Shown here in pieces: positions 1-8,533 of a stretch of DNA of 64,000 bases. How positions within the stretch are numbered: position 1 is the first letter of the stretch; each line of letters opens with the position of its first letter. The stretch lies in assembly GCF_016185115.1 (NCBI RefSeq), contig NZ_JACPOF010000004.1, positions 365,979 to 429,978 on the forward strand, read 5' to 3'. The DNA comes from Polaromonas sp. GTDB lineage: Bacteria; Pseudomonadota; Gammaproteobacteria; Burkholderiales; Burkholderiaceae_C. A program made the position numbers and the translations under genes. A model generated the notes under the pieces. The model was not told where the DNA came from, searched no databases, and saw nothing but the letters and a program-made list of their open reading frames with translations.

Positions 1-379
1 AGGGTTCGAGCACGATAACTTCGTCGCCGGGATGCACCACAGCCAGGATCGCCGTGATGATGGCCTGAGTGGCGCCGGCTGTCACGGTAATCTCGCTGGC
101 AGCAGCGTATTTGCGCCCGTGCAGTTTGAATATTTTGGCTGAGATGGCTTCCCTGAGCACTGCGACACCGGCCATGGGTGGGTACTGGTTCAGGCCCAGT
201 GTCATCGCTTCGGTCACAGCGCCGACAAGGCGCGGGTCACATTCAAAATCCGGGAATCCCTGACCAAGATTGACGGCATTCTTCTCTGCCGCCAGACCGG
301 ACATCACCGTAAATATGGTGGTGCCGACCGCCGGAAGCCTTGTTTTCAACTCTGGTGTGCGTTCAATAGCGTTGTTCAT
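1..379 (-). CDS. PLP-dependent aminotransferase, N-terminal part (cut by window edge)
   Basis: The reverse strand reads from an ATG at 379 to the window edge, giving about 126 residues of a class I/II fold-type I aminotransferase. The visible N-terminus has the substrate-loop motif NLGQGFPDF near residue 37 and the segment LNQYPPMAG that follows it in methionine/kynurenine-type aminotransferases (YbdL/MtnE-like). The glycine-rich ITVTAGATQAI cofactor-phosphate segment and HPGDEVIVLEP are also present. The catalytic lysine lies outside the window. The family transfers the amino group of methionine or aromatic amino acids to a 2-oxo acid in the cytosol; the exact substrate cannot be read from this fragment. 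It lies just behind the CysB-type regulator on the same strand, which is compatible with a sulfur amino acid role, but that is inference. Confidence 0.85.
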   Translation of the reverse strand, partial: MNNAIERTPELKTRLPAVGTTIFTVMSGLAAEKNAVNLGQGFPDFECDPRLVGAVTEAMTLGLNQYPPMAGVAVLREAISAKIFKLHGRKYAAASEITVTAGATQAIITAILAVVHPGDEVIVLEP

Positions 380-395
380 AATGGGTTTGCCAAGG

Positions 396-1340
396 TCAAA
401 CTTCGTAGTCACTGACATGGCCTGACATGACTTTTTCAATCACGCTCCGGTCCAGCCTGTCGCTCAGTAGGTTGGCGAAGGTATAGACAAAGTTGCGCAG
501 ATAGGCGCTTCGCTTGAAAGCCACGCGTGCGATATTCACACCAAAAAGTGGGCCTGCAGGAATCGCCAGCAGGTCGCTGTTGGTGCCGTCGTCCTTGATG
601 GCCATTTCGGCCACGATACCAACACCAAGACCCAACCTAACATAGGTCTTGATCACGTCCGAGTCAATGGCCTCCAGGGCGATTCGTGGCTCGAGTCTTT
701 TTGCTGCAAAGGCCTCGTCAATTTTGGTACGACCTGTAAAGGATGGATGGTAGGTGATGAGCGGCTCGGCGGCCAGATCTTCCAGCGTGATGTTGTCCTT
801 GCCAGCCAGCGGATGCGCGACGGGCAGCACCAGCATGTGCTGCCACTCGTAGCAGGGCAAGGTCACCAGTTCGGAATAGTGCGTGAGCGACTCGGTTGCA
901 ATACCGATTTCCGCGACTTCATCAATCACCATCTTGGCGACCTGGTCAGGCGAGCCCTGATGGAGGCTCACATTGACCTTGGGGAAAGCTTCCCTCAGTT
1001 TTGCGACCGGTTGCGGCAATACGTAACGCGCTTGTGTATGGGTGGTCGCAATGGACAGGGTGCCGCTGTCCTGGGCAGAGAACTGCTCGCCGATGCGGCG
1101 CAGGTTGCCGACTTCGCGCATGATGACATCTATGCTTTTGAGCACGTGATCACCGGGCTCGGTAACCCTTTTCAGGCGTTTTCCATGCCGTGCGAAGATT
1201 TCAACCCCGAGTTCTTCCTCCAGTTCGATGATCGCCTTGGAGACGCCAGGCTGGGAAGTGTGCAGTGCTCGGGCTGTTTCAGTCAGGTTGAGGTTGCGGC
1301 GAACAGCTTCCTGAACAAATCGGAATTGGTGAAGGTTCAT
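396..1340 (-). CDS. cysB: CysB-type LysR family transcriptional regulator
   Basis: 314 residues, the usual length for CysB/Cbl regulators. The N-terminal winged helix-turn-helix covers residues 1-60 (MNLHQFRFVQEAV, then the recognition helix TSQPGVSKAI). The rest is a periplasmic-binding-protein-like effector domain. The segment TTHTQARYVLP around residue 100 is typical of CysB, where it helps form the pocket for O-acetylserine or N-acetylserine. CysB activates genes for sulfate uptake and reduction and cysteine synthesis. It follows lptF-lptG-cbiX on the same strand with a 67-base gap after cbiX, so it could be read through from that group. Whether this copy is CysB itself or the paralogue Cbl cannot be decided from sequence alone. 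Confidence 0.9.
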   Translation of the reverse strand: MNLHQFRFVQEAVRRNLNLTETARALHTSQPGVSKAIIELEEELGVEIFARHGKRLKRVTEPGDHVLKSIDVIMREVGNLRRIGEQFSAQDSGTLSIATTHTQARYVLPQPVAKLREAFPKVNVSLHQGSPDQVAKMVIDEVAEIGIATESLTHYSELVTLPCYEWQHMLVLPVAHPLAGKDNITLEDLAAEPLITYHPSFTGRTKIDEAFAAKRLEPRIALEAIDSDVIKTYVRLGLGVGIVAEMAIKDDGTNSDLLAIPAGPLFGVNIARVAFKRSAYLRNFVYTFANLLSDRLDRSVIEKVMSGHVSDYEV

Positions 1341-1407
1341 ATCGAATCCAGGCTAATTATTGATTTTATTATGCCTTAATTGTACTAAAGACCTTGCGTC
1401 CATGTTT

Positions 1408-1794
1408 TCATGTGAGGGCGATATCTGCAATCAGTGCCGTCAGTTGCGGCAATTCACCCACTGCTGGGAGCAACTCGATCTCCACGCCTGGATGCGCCTC
1501 GCGGATTTGGTCCACCAGCTTCGGCAAGTCTTCTCGCGCATGTTTTCCGACACCCAAAAAAAGCGGGAAGATCCTCACCCGCTGCGCGCCTCGGTCTATT
1601 AGATCGGTGGCGGCATCCCCAAGGACAGGTGCGCAAAGTTCGAGGTAGGCGCATTGCACAAGCGTGCCCGGTTTATGCTGAAGAATGCGGGCTGCCACGG
1701 CCTCAATAGGCCCCCGCCATTGCGGGTCGCGAGAGCCATGGGCGAAAAGAACAATGCCTGTGATCAAGATAGTCACCGTCTGAGTACCAGCCAT
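1408..1794 (-). CDS. cbiX: CbiX/SirB-like chelatase domain protein
   Basis: 128 residues when started at the ATG at 1794, which has a GGGG stretch about 7 bases upstream; a GTG at 1776 would instead overlap the lptG stop as GTGA. The protein opens with the family motif LFAHGSRDPQW and contains LELCAPVLGDAATDLI and RIFPLFLGVGKHAREDLP, the three conserved blocks of single-domain CbiX-type sirohydrochlorin cobalto/ferrochelatases. The His of AHGSRD and the His of GKHAREDLP are the expected metal ligands. Such short forms act as homodimers that insert Co or Fe into sirohydrochlorin, and siroheme is needed by sulfite reductase. Its place next to a CysB-type regulator fits a siroheme/sulfur role. 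It overlaps lptG by 22 bases, indicating translational coupling. Confidence 0.85.
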   Translation of the reverse strand: MAGTQTVTILITGIVLFAHGSRDPQWRGPIEAVAARILQHKPGTLVQCAYLELCAPVLGDAATDLIDRGAQRVRIFPLFLGVGKHAREDLPKLVDQIREAHPGVEIELLPAVGELPQLTALIADIALT

Positions 1795-2921
1795 CCAAAT
1801 GCCCCCAGCGAGATGGCCATGTAGAGAAGTCCGGGCGTGGCGGCTGCGACCCATGGCTGCCAGTTTTGCAGGTTGCCGACATATCCGAACACGTTATTCA
1901 GCAGGAAAAAGCTGATGCCAATCATGACTCCTGCAAATACGTAAGCCGCAATTCCTCCGGAGCGGAAGTGCAGATATGCAAAGGGGAGGGCGAGAATGAC
2001 CATTACTAGGCAACTGAGCGGATAAAAAACCTTCTTCCAGAATTCAATCTCGTAGCGTTGGGCTGTCTGGCCGTTCGTATCAAGATGGCGAATATAGGTA
2101 AACAGGTCCACCGTGCTCATGCGCTCGGGTTTGAGCAACGCCACCGACACCATTTCCTGCGAGATTTCCGTAGGCCAGCGAAAGGTTTCAAGATTGATGC
2201 GCGTCACTCCGGCCACAGGCTTGCCCTGCTCAATTTGCAGGTTACCTGCCGAACGGATATCAAACTCGGAGCGGGTAGCCTTTTTCAGTTGCCAGGAGTC
2301 GTCGTCTCCAAACGTGGCCAGGGGAGCCTGCGTGATCGACACCACCAGCCCCTTGTTGTCAAATTCGAAGATTTGCACGCCCTGCATTTCATTGCGTGGG
2401 GTGAGAATTTTGACGTTGGCCACGTAGGTGTTGTAAGCCTGTTTTTCCTTGAGCCACGCACCGGTCTGGCCCACCGTCGTAGCACTTTGATAGCGTGCCT
2501 TGAGAAGTTGTGCGGCACGTTCACTCGCTGGCGCTACATAGTCCCCAATCAGGAAGCTCAGTACGACGAAGATGGCCCCCACGCCCAGCAACAGCTTCAG
2601 AGCGCGCCATGGATCAAGGCCGCTGGTTCGCAAAATCGCGTATTCGGAGCTTTGCGCCATCCGCGACATGACAAAAATGGTGCCGATGAGAACCGAAATC
2701 GGCAGCAATTCATAAAGGTGGTTTGGTACCAGCAATGCAACGTAAAACAGTGCATGCCTGATCTGGTAGATGTCATTGGCATTGGGAAGCCCGTTGGTTC
2801 TTCCGAGATACTGCAACTCGTCTACCAGGTCGAAAAAGAAAAACAGGGCCAGAAAACCCAGCGCAACCAGCGCTATAGATGCGAGCACCTCGCCGTAAAT
2901 CAGTCGTCGTATGGTTTTCAT
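1773..2921 (-). CDS. lptG: LPS export ABC transporter permease LptG
   Basis: 382 residues, normal for LptG. Hydrophobic segments lie near residues 12-33, 57-88 and 106-128 and in the last 80 residues, giving the 3+3 helix arrangement around a periplasmic jellyroll domain. The cytoplasmic coupling segment SEYAILRTSGLDPWRAL near residue 92 contacts the ATPase LptB. LptB2FG pulls lipopolysaccharide from the inner membrane and hands it to LptC/LptA on the way to the outer membrane. It follows lptF with a 4-base ATGA overlap (2918-2921) and overlaps the chelatase gene downstream. lptB, lptA and lptC are not in the window. Confidence 0.95.
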   Translation of the reverse strand: MKTIRRLIYGEVLASIALVALGFLALFFFFDLVDELQYLGRTNGLPNANDIYQIRHALFYVALLVPNHLYELLPISVLIGTIFVMSRMAQSSEYAILRTSGLDPWRALKLLLGVGAIFVVLSFLIGDYVAPASERAAQLLKARYQSATTVGQTGAWLKEKQAYNTYVANVKILTPRNEMQGVQIFEFDNKGLVVSITQAPLATFGDDDSWQLKKATRSEFDIRSAGNLQIEQGKPVAGVTRINLETFRWPTEISQEMVSVALLKPERMSTVDLFTYIRHLDTNGQTAQRYEIEFWKKVFYPLSCLVMVILALPFAYLHFRSGGIAAYVFAGVMIGISFFLLNNVFGYVGNLQNWQPWVAAATPGLLYMAISLGAFGWLVLRR

Positions 2922-4030
2922 GCCGGGTTACTCCGCACGCCTTGAGGTCGCCTCAAGGCAGCACGTAAAGTCCAGTTGTTATGCCGCTTTGCCAGCCACG
3001 CGAGGCCAAGTAGCAGAGCCCCGCCGTGCAGCAAGACCATCAGGTTGCCAAAACCTATGAGCCCGCCAAATATCCAGCTTTGGCCCAGGTTGATCATATT
3101 GTTGTAGACCAGAAAAGTCAGTACAACAAAAGCCAGATTGCCACTTCGTCCGCCACGTGGATTCACACTGGCAAGAGCCACTGCCAGCACTACAAAATTA
3201 ATGGCCGCGAGAGCCAGTCCGAGACGCCATGCCAACTCACTGATATTGGCAGGCGTCGGCGTTTTGAGAAGTACGGGCATCGAAAGCAGCTTGGCCTCCG
3301 TCACATCGGTATTCAACGGTGCAGCTTCACCCGTATTGCTGCCGTACTCTTCAAACTCGCTGATCTTCAGCGCCGACTTGCCAATTTCGTTTTCCATACG
3401 CTGACCATTTTCAAGGACCAGCATCTGGGTATCGCCCTTGGTTTCAATCCTGCCTGTGCGCGCGGCGGTGACTGAGCTTTTCCCCCGTTCGTTGGCCGCA
3501 ATGAATACGTTGCTGCTCGACTTTGTGGCGGTAGATGCGTCGCGGTCGATAAAAAACACGCGATTCCCGCTGGAGGATTCCTGGAATTGACCTGGCGCAA
3601 TCCTGTCCAGGTCGCTGCGACCCTCGTAGCGCTCCTTCATGTCTTTGGTTTGCTGGTTGGTCCAGGGCCAGACAAACAGTGAGGTCAGCGCGATGATCAG
3701 CAGAACTGGCCAGGAAAAGCGGAACAGGGGACGCAAAAAACCGGCCAGTCCCAGCCCGCTGGTAAACCAGACAACCATCTCGCTGTCACGATACATGCGC
3801 GACAGAGTCCCGACCATGGAGATGAACAGCGACAGGGTGAGGATGGTCGGTAGCCGCCCCAGCGCTGAATACGCCATGAACAGCATGACATCCTGCGGAT
3901 TGATGATGCCGCGTGACGCCTGGCCCAAGGTGCGGATCAGCACAATGGTCAGGACGATGGTGATGAGGACGACGAGCGTGGCGCCGAAGCTGCGCGCAAG
4001 CTCTCTGCGGATCGAAGATTGGAATAACAT
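2918..4030 (-). CDS. lptF: LPS export ABC transporter permease LptF
   Basis: 370 residues starting with MLFQSSIRRELARSFGATL, a typical LptF N-terminus. Transmembrane helices near residues 16-36, 55-80 and 100-122 and three near the C-terminus enclose a periplasmic domain of roughly 130 residues. The coupling stretch MYRDSEMVVWFTSGLGLAGFL matches the LptF cytoplasmic loop. It is the partner of LptG in lipopolysaccharide export. It is the first gene of the leftward group and is transcribed divergently from pepA; the 98-base gap 4031-4128 must hold both promoters. Confidence 0.95.
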   Translation of the reverse strand: MLFQSSIRRELARSFGATLVVLITIVLTIVLIRTLGQASRGIINPQDVMLFMAYSALGRLPTILTLSLFISMVGTLSRMYRDSEMVVWFTSGLGLAGFLRPLFRFSWPVLLIIALTSLFVWPWTNQQTKDMKERYEGRSDLDRIAPGQFQESSSGNRVFFIDRDASTATKSSSNVFIAANERGKSSVTAARTGRIETKGDTQMLVLENGQRMENEIGKSALKISEFEEYGSNTGEAAPLNTDVTEAKLLSMPVLLKTPTPANISELAWRLGLALAAINFVVLAVALASVNPRGGRSGNLAFVVLTFLVYNNMINLGQSWIFGGLIGFGNLMVLLHGGALLLGLAWLAKRHNNWTLRAALRRPQGVRSNPA

Positions 4031-4128
4031 TGACTAAATAATCGCTTTTGGCTCACAGGCCCGTTTGGGTCTTTTTGGCTTGCTGCCCAACCCCTTACTT
4101 TTTTATCTGATCGGCCAGACCTTCAATT

Positions 4129-5664
4129 ATGGACTTTGAACTCAAATCAAGCAGCCTCGCCCGCATTTGCTCCGAAAAATGCGATGTCCTGGTGGTATTG
4201 ATAACCCACGAGGCGAAGTTTTCTGGTACCGGCGATGATGCCATCTCCCGGATGACAGGTCTCGCCATGAAGGCCGGTGACTTCGATGGCAAGGCCGGCA
4301 AGTTGCTCGGTAGCTATCGGCCAGCAGACATTGCCGCGAAGCGTCTTGTGATAGCCGGGGTGGGCGACGGCAGCCCGAAGAATGTGCGCACCGCTGTAGC
4401 TGCCGCCATGAACAGTGTGAAAAACGGCAACGCCAAACGTGTGGTGGTGAGCTTGTCTGCACTGGCCAGCGTGGCTGGTGACAGCGTACGGGCGGCCGTC
4501 CTGGCCTGCGCTGATGTTTCCTACACCTACACGGCCACGAAATCAAAAGCAACACCCTCTTCACTTGAGCGCGTGGTGTTTGCGGTGAACAACATCGGTG
4601 CGGTGCGGACGGGTTTTGACAAGGGCGTCGGGCTGGCAAAAGGCGTCGCCCTGGCCAGGGAATGGGGAAACCGCCCGTCCAATCATGCTACGCCAACATT
4701 ACTGGCGAATGCGGCGAAGGAGCTGGCAAAACTGCCGAAAATCAAGGTCGATGTCCTGGGACCCAGGGAGATCGCCAAATTGGGTATGGGGTCGTTCATA
4801 GCCGTTGCACAGGGATCCGCCCAGCCGCTGCGTTTTATCGTTTTGCGTTATGAAGGTGCGGTCAAGGCAGAAGCCCCCGTGGTGCTGGTGGGCAAGGGCA
4901 TCACTTTCGATACCGGCGGTATCTCCATCAAACCTGCAGGCGAGATGGATGAGATGAAATTCGATATGTGCGGAGCAGCCAGCGTGCTGGGCACCTTCAG
5001 GGCTCTGGCCGAGCTGAAACCTGCGCTGAATGTGGTGGGCCTGATTCCCGCCTGCGAAAACATGCCCGACGGCCAGGCTATCAAGCCTGGCGATGTGGTG
5101 ACCAGCATGAGCGGGCAGACCATAGAAATACTGAACACCGATGCTGAAGGACGCCTTGTGTTGTGCGATGCACTGACTTACGCAGAGCGCTTCAAACCCA
5201 GGGCCGTGGTGGATATCGCGACCCTCACCGGTGCCTGTGTAGTCGCGTTGGGCGCAGTACGCAGCGGCATGTTCACCGCCGATGAGAAGCTTGCCAAGGC
5301 ACTTCACGATGCGGGCGAAACGTCCCTGGATTTGTGCTGGCGCCTGCCCCTCGACGATGAGTATTCGGAAGGCCTGAAAACGAATTTTGCCGACGTGGCC
5401 AACGTTGCGGGCCGGGCCGGGGGGGCCATCACTGCTGCGAAATTCCTCCAGCGTTTCACTTCAAAATTTCCGTGGGCGCATCTGGATATTGCAGGTACCG
5501 CGTGGAAGGGCGGTTCGGCCAAGGGTTCGACAGGCCGCCCTGTACCGTTGTTGATCGACTTTCTGCTCGGGCAGGCCCTCGATAAACCTGCGTCCGCGGT
5601 ACCAAGAGGGAAACCGGGCAAGAAGGCCCCTTCGAAACCTGCAACCAGGCCCCGCGCTGCATGA
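4129..5664 (+). CDS. pepA: Leucyl (cytosol) aminopeptidase PepA
   Basis: 511 residues, M17 family. The C-terminal catalytic domain holds the two-zinc site: Lys256 and Asp261 in VGKGITFDTGG, Asp279 in MKFDMCGAAS, and Asp338/Glu340 in the signature NTDAEGRLVL, where Arg342 is the bicarbonate-binding Arg. The N-terminal domain (1-165) is more divergent. The enzyme removes N-terminal residues, preferring Leu, from peptides in the cytosol as a hexamer; in enterobacteria PepA is also a DNA-binding protein. The last residues (from about 490) are a Lys/Pro-rich tail beyond the usual domain end. The stop overlaps the holC start by 4 bases (ATGA at 5661), a pepA-holC pairing common in proteobacteria. 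Confidence 0.96.
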   Translation: MDFELKSSSLARICSEKCDVLVVLITHEAKFSGTGDDAISRMTGLAMKAGDFDGKAGKLLGSYRPADIAAKRLVIAGVGDGSPKNVRTAVAAAMNSVKNGNAKRVVVSLSALASVAGDSVRAAVLACADVSYTYTATKSKATPSSLERVVFAVNNIGAVRTGFDKGVGLAKGVALAREWGNRPSNHATPTLLANAAKELAKLPKIKVDVLGPREIAKLGMGSFIAVAQGSAQPLRFIVLRYEGAVKAEAPVVLVGKGITFDTGGISIKPAGEMDEMKFDMCGAASVLGTFRALAELKPALNVVGLIPACENMPDGQAIKPGDVVTSMSGQTIEILNTDAEGRLVLCDALTYAERFKPRAVVDIATLTGACVVALGAVRSGMFTADEKLAKALHDAGETSLDLCWRLPLDDEYSEGLKTNFADVANVAGRAGGAITAAKFLQRFTSKFPWAHLDIAGTAWKGGSAKGSTGRPVPLLIDFLLGQALDKPASAVPRGKPGKKAPSKPATRPRAA

Positions 5665-6098
5665 AGGAAATAGAGTTTCACTTCAACGTACCTGACAAGC
5701 TGGACTACGCATGTCGTCTGCTGCGCAAGGTGCATCACAGGAGCATGCGTGCGCTGGTAACTGCCGAGACGGAGGTTCTGGCGGAACTTGACAGGTTTTT
5801 GTGGCAGTTCTCGAGTACGGAATTTCTTCCGCACTGTATGGCTACAGCAGGGGCGACCTTGATCCATTCGACCTCAATAATTCTGGCGGAGGAGACTGGG
5901 ACCTGGGCTGAAGAAGGCGTGCTGATCAACCTTGGGCGGAAAATTCCCGCAGGATTCGAACGCTTTGAGCGTTTTGTCGAGCTGGTTTCGGAGCAGCCGG
6001 AAGACCGGATTGCCGGTCGCGACAGATGGAAAACCTACAAGGATGGCGGATTTGAGTTGAAGCGCCACGATGTTGCTGCTGCAAGGGAGACGCCTTGA
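5661..6098 (+). CDS. holC: DNA polymerase III subunit chi
   Basis: 145 residues, beginning MKEIEFHFNVPDKLDYACRL, the start typical of HolC. The family forms a Rossmann-like fold that binds the psi subunit and the C-terminus of SSB, linking the clamp loader to SSB-coated template. The segment ETGTWAEEGVLINLG corresponds to the conserved C-terminal part of chi. It is translationally coupled to pepA by an ATGA overlap and to the next ORF by TTGA. Confidence 0.92.
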   Translation: MKEIEFHFNVPDKLDYACRLLRKVHHRSMRALVTAETEVLAELDRFLWQFSSTEFLPHCMATAGATLIHSTSIILAEETGTWAEEGVLINLGRKIPAGFERFERFVELVSEQPEDRIAGRDRWKTYKDGGFELKRHDVAAARETP

Positions 6099-6418
6099 AC
6101 AGCAACCAGACACCTCCACGTTTTGTGCCGACGCTGACGGAGGTTGTGCAACCGGGCTCACAGCAGGATTTGTCCCCTTCATCACCTGCAACGGCATCGC
6201 TCGAGCAGTTTGAAGACCAGATGGTCCACCGTGTGATGCAGCGCGTGGATCTTGTGCTCGAAAGACGGCTGCGCGAAGCTGTAGGCCAGCTCATCCTGAC
6301 GCACACCCAGGCACTGGGGCCCCGGTTACGTGAGGAAATAGAACTGGTGGTGCGCGAATCGGTCAGTCAGGCCGTGGCGCAGGAACTCCCGCGCGGTCCT
6401 GGCGACTATCCTGCTTGA
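6095..6418 (+). CDS. Hypothetical protein coupled to holC
   Basis: 107 residues starting at a TTG that overlaps the holC stop (TTGA at 6095). The N-terminal 40 residues are rich in Pro, Ser and Gln and look disordered. From about residue 40 the chain is strongly helical and amphipathic (QFEDQMVHRVMQRVDLVLERR), ending in EEIELVVRESVSQAVAQEL. I recognise no enzyme motif. A small helical protein of this kind commonly follows holC in Comamonadaceae, and its coupling to holC suggests co-expression. Function unknown. Confidence 0.7.
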   Translation: MNSNQTPPRFVPTLTEVVQPGSQQDLSPSSPATASLEQFEDQMVHRVMQRVDLVLERRLREAVGQLILTHTQALGPRLREEIELVVRESVSQAVAQELPRGPGDYPA

Positions 6419-6484
6419 GATGCGGTCCGTGATGGGTTCCGGGCACGGGCACCTGCATCTTTCTGTAACCCGGTCGCTGCTTAT

Positions 6485-6512
6485 TTGACACGGCTAGGGG
6501 CGTTGCTATGGC
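6485..6512 (+). promoter_or_regulatory. Possible sigma-70 promoter for the binding-protein gene
   Basis: The 182-base gap 6419-6600 holds TTGACA at 6485-6490 and TATGGC at 6507-6512 with a 16-base spacer, about 90 bases before the ATG at 6601. The -35 is perfect and the -10 is weak, so this is only a candidate. Confidence 0.35.
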
Positions 6513-6600
6513 ATGGGCGCGAAAATTGCGATATGTTCCAGTGCGCAGGGCAAGAAATTGACCTCAATTTTTAAACAGGATTTTTAACCGGAGTGTCCTT

Positions 6601-7797
6601 ATGCAGATGAAATTGAAACTGACGGCAGTAGCAGCGGTCGTGGTGCTGGTTGCAGCCTGCGGCAAAAAAGAGGAAGCCGCCCCAGTTGCCGCAGCTCCAG
6701 CGGCATCGGCTCCCGCCGCGGCGCCTGCCGGTGGCGAACTGATCGTCAAAATCGGCCATGTGGCGCCCCTCTCCGGCGCGCAGGCGCATTACGGCAAGGA
6801 CAATGAGAATGGCGTGCGCATGGCCATTGAAGACCTGAACAAGCAGGGCTTTGAAATCGGTGGCAAAAAAGCGAAATTTGAAATCGTCGCTGAAGACGAT
6901 GCGGCCGATCCAAAACAGGGCACCGCCGCCGCACAGAAACTGTGCGATGCCAAGGTCGCCGGCGTGGTCGGTCACCTCAACTCCGGCACCACCATCCCTG
7001 CCTCCAAGGTCTACAACGACTGCGGTATTCCACACGTGACAGGTGCGGCGACCAACCCCGACCTGACAAAGCCAGCCTACAAGACCACCTATCGCATTAT
7101 TGCCAACGATCTGGCGCTGGGTTCAGGTCTGGCTTTTTACGCTGCCGATACCCTCAAGCTGAAAAAGGTCGCTGTGATCGACGACCGTACAGCCTACGGC
7201 AAGGGTGTTGCCGAGATATTCACTAAAACCGCCAAGGAAAAAGGCATGACCGTGGTGGATGAGCAGTTCACCAACGACAAGGCCACTGACTTCATGGCTA
7301 TCCTGACGGCCATCAAGGCGAAAAATCCGGATGCCATCTTTTACGGCGGCATGGATCCACAAGCCGGCCCCATGCTGCGCCAGATGGAGCAACTGGGCAT
7401 GGGCAAGCTCAAGTATTTTGGCGGTGACGGCATTTGCACGGCTGAAATTGCCAAACTGGCTGGCAGCCCCAAGACTGTCGAGAACGTGATCTGCGCTGAA
7501 GGCGGTGCATCGCTGGCCAAGATGCCGGGCGGCGAGGCCTGGAAAAAGCGCTATGACGAGAAGTACCCCAACCAGTTCCAGGTCTACAGCCCATATACAT
7601 ACGACGCCACCTTTGTCCTCGCCGACGCCATGAAACGCGCTGGGTCCATCGACCCCAAGGTGTACACCCCCGAACTGATCAAGGCCAGCTTCAAGGGCGT
7701 CACGACCACCATCGAATTCGAACCCAATGGCGAACTGAAGAACCCCGCCATCACCTTGTACACGTACAAGGAAGGCAAGAAATCAGCATTGAACTGA
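6601..7797 (+). CDS. Branched-chain amino acid ABC transporter-type substrate-binding lipoprotein
   Basis: 398 residues. The signal peptide ends in a lipobox (VAAC, Cys20), followed by an Ala/Pro-rich linker to about residue 42 that should tether the protein to the membrane. The mature part is a type I periplasmic binding protein of the LivJ/LivK class (KIGHVAPLSGAQAHYGKDNENG, then VAGVVGHLNSGTTIPAS and the EFEPNGELKNPAITLY end). It would bind a branched-chain amino acid or related small ligand outside the inner membrane and deliver it to a LivHMGF permease. No permease or ATPase gene lies nearby, so it is an orphan here. A strong terminator follows directly, making it a single-gene unit. Confidence 0.9.
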   Translation: MQMKLKLTAVAAVVVLVAACGKKEEAAPVAAAPAASAPAAAPAGGELIVKIGHVAPLSGAQAHYGKDNENGVRMAIEDLNKQGFEIGGKKAKFEIVAEDDAADPKQGTAAAQKLCDAKVAGVVGHLNSGTTIPASKVYNDCGIPHVTGAATNPDLTKPAYKTTYRIIANDLALGSGLAFYAADTLKLKKVAVIDDRTAYGKGVAEIFTKTAKEKGMTVVDEQFTNDKATDFMAILTAIKAKNPDAIFYGGMDPQAGPMLRQMEQLGMGKLKYFGGDGICTAEIAKLAGSPKTVENVICAEGGASLAKMPGGEAWKKRYDEKYPNQFQVYSPYTYDATFVLADAMKRAGSIDPKVYTPELIKASFKGVTTTIEFEPNGELKNPAITLYTYKEGKKSALN

Positions 7798-7811
7798 TTT
7801 CCTGATGCAAT

Positions 7812-7839
7812 AAAAAAGCCACCGTGAGGTGGCTTTTTT
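7812..7839 (+). terminator. Rho-independent terminator after the binding-protein gene
   Basis: Perfect 12-base inverted repeat (AAAAAAGCCACC, loop GTGA, GGTGGCTTTTTT) starting 14 bases after the stop at 7797. The A/T ends let it work in both directions. Confidence 0.9.
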
Positions 7840-7902
7840 ATGCGCGTTGGCTCTCAATGGTTGAACCCTGACGTGATATCAGGATTTGAAGTGACCAGAC
7901 AC

Positions 7903-7928
7903 AAAAAAGCCCAGACTGGCTGGGCTTT
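7903..7928 (-). terminator. Terminator of the tRNA-Ser gene
   Basis: A 9-base stem (AAAGCCCAG / CTGGGCTTT, loop ACTGG) at 7906-7928, followed on the minus strand by a run of six T (AAAAAA at 7903-7908 on the plus strand). It lies 46 bases beyond the 3' end of the tRNA gene. Confidence 0.85.
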
Positions 7929-7973
7929 CAGGAGTTTTTGCCATTGCGTGGAAACTCGCAACAACTTGACTAT

Positions 7974-8063
7974 TGGCGGAAGAGGCGGGATTCGAACCCG
8001 CGGTAGGTTTAACCCTACGCACGCTTTCCAGGCGTGTGACTTAAACCGCTCATCCACCCTTCC
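7974..8063 (-). tRNA. tRNA-Ser (anticodon GGA)
   Basis: On the minus strand the 90-base sequence starts GGAAGGGTGGATGAGCGG. The acceptor stem pairs GGAAGGG with CTCTTCC, and discriminator G plus an encoded CCA follow. The anticodon arm is CACGC-CTGGAAA-GCGTG, giving anticodon GGA, which reads UCC and UCU. The T arm contains GGTTCGAATCC. A long variable arm (GTAGGGTTAAACCTAC) marks it as a class II tRNA, as required for Ser. Confidence 0.97.
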
Positions 8064-8075
8064 GCGAAGCCTTCG

Positions 8076-8084
8076 ATTGTAGCA
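8076..8084 (-). promoter_or_regulatory. Extended -10 element of the tRNA-Ser promoter
   Basis: On the minus strand TGCTACAAT (extended -10, TGnTACAAT) ends 12 bases before the tRNA 5' end, as expected for a short-leader tRNA transcript. No good -35 is visible upstream. Confidence 0.55.
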
Positions 8085-8110
8085 GTTGCGCAGGGCTTGT
8101 TTTCTGCGGC

Positions 8111-8500
8111 CTATTGAAGAGCGTTCTGGAATCGGTGCTTTTCAAGCTGCGCCATGGTCACGAAGTTGAGCGCGCTGCTGTGGGTGGATTCAAGTACTAC
8201 AGGCGCGGCCTTGCCGGCCTCAAGCGCCTCGCGCCAGCGGTTGGCGCAGACGCACCATCGGTCGCCGGGTTTAAGGCCTGAAAAACGGTGTTCGGGCCGG
8301 GGTGTCACCAGATCATTGCCCATCTCCGCCGAAAACTCCAGAAACTCGGCTGTCACGCGTACGCAAATGAGGTGCGAGCCCTGATCGGTTTCATCGGTGT
8401 TGCAGCAACCGTCCCTGAAGTAGCCCGTCAGCGGGTCGTAGGAGCAGGGCACGAGGTCGGTACCCAACACATTTTTGGCCTCATTCAACTCAAAACTCAT
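8111..8500 (-). CDS. DUF2237 family protein
   Basis: 129 residues matching the small DUF2237 family: N-terminal NVLGTDLVPCSYDPLTGYFRDGCC, the middle ICVRVTAEFLEFSAEMGNDL, and GDRWCVCANRWREAL towards the C-terminus. These segments, with the paired Cys in DGCC and WCVC, are nearly the whole conserved core. The family is widespread in bacteria with no established function. It lies 33 bases after the stomatin-like gene on the same strand and may be its last operon member. Confidence 0.88.
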   Translation of the reverse strand: MSFELNEAKNVLGTDLVPCSYDPLTGYFRDGCCNTDETDQGSHLICVRVTAEFLEFSAEMGNDLVTPRPEHRFSGLKPGDRWCVCANRWREALEAGKAAPVVLESTHSSALNFVTMAQLEKHRFQNALQ

Positions 8501-8533
8501 GGCTGCATCCCGTTCAGGTCAGATCAATCCCCA

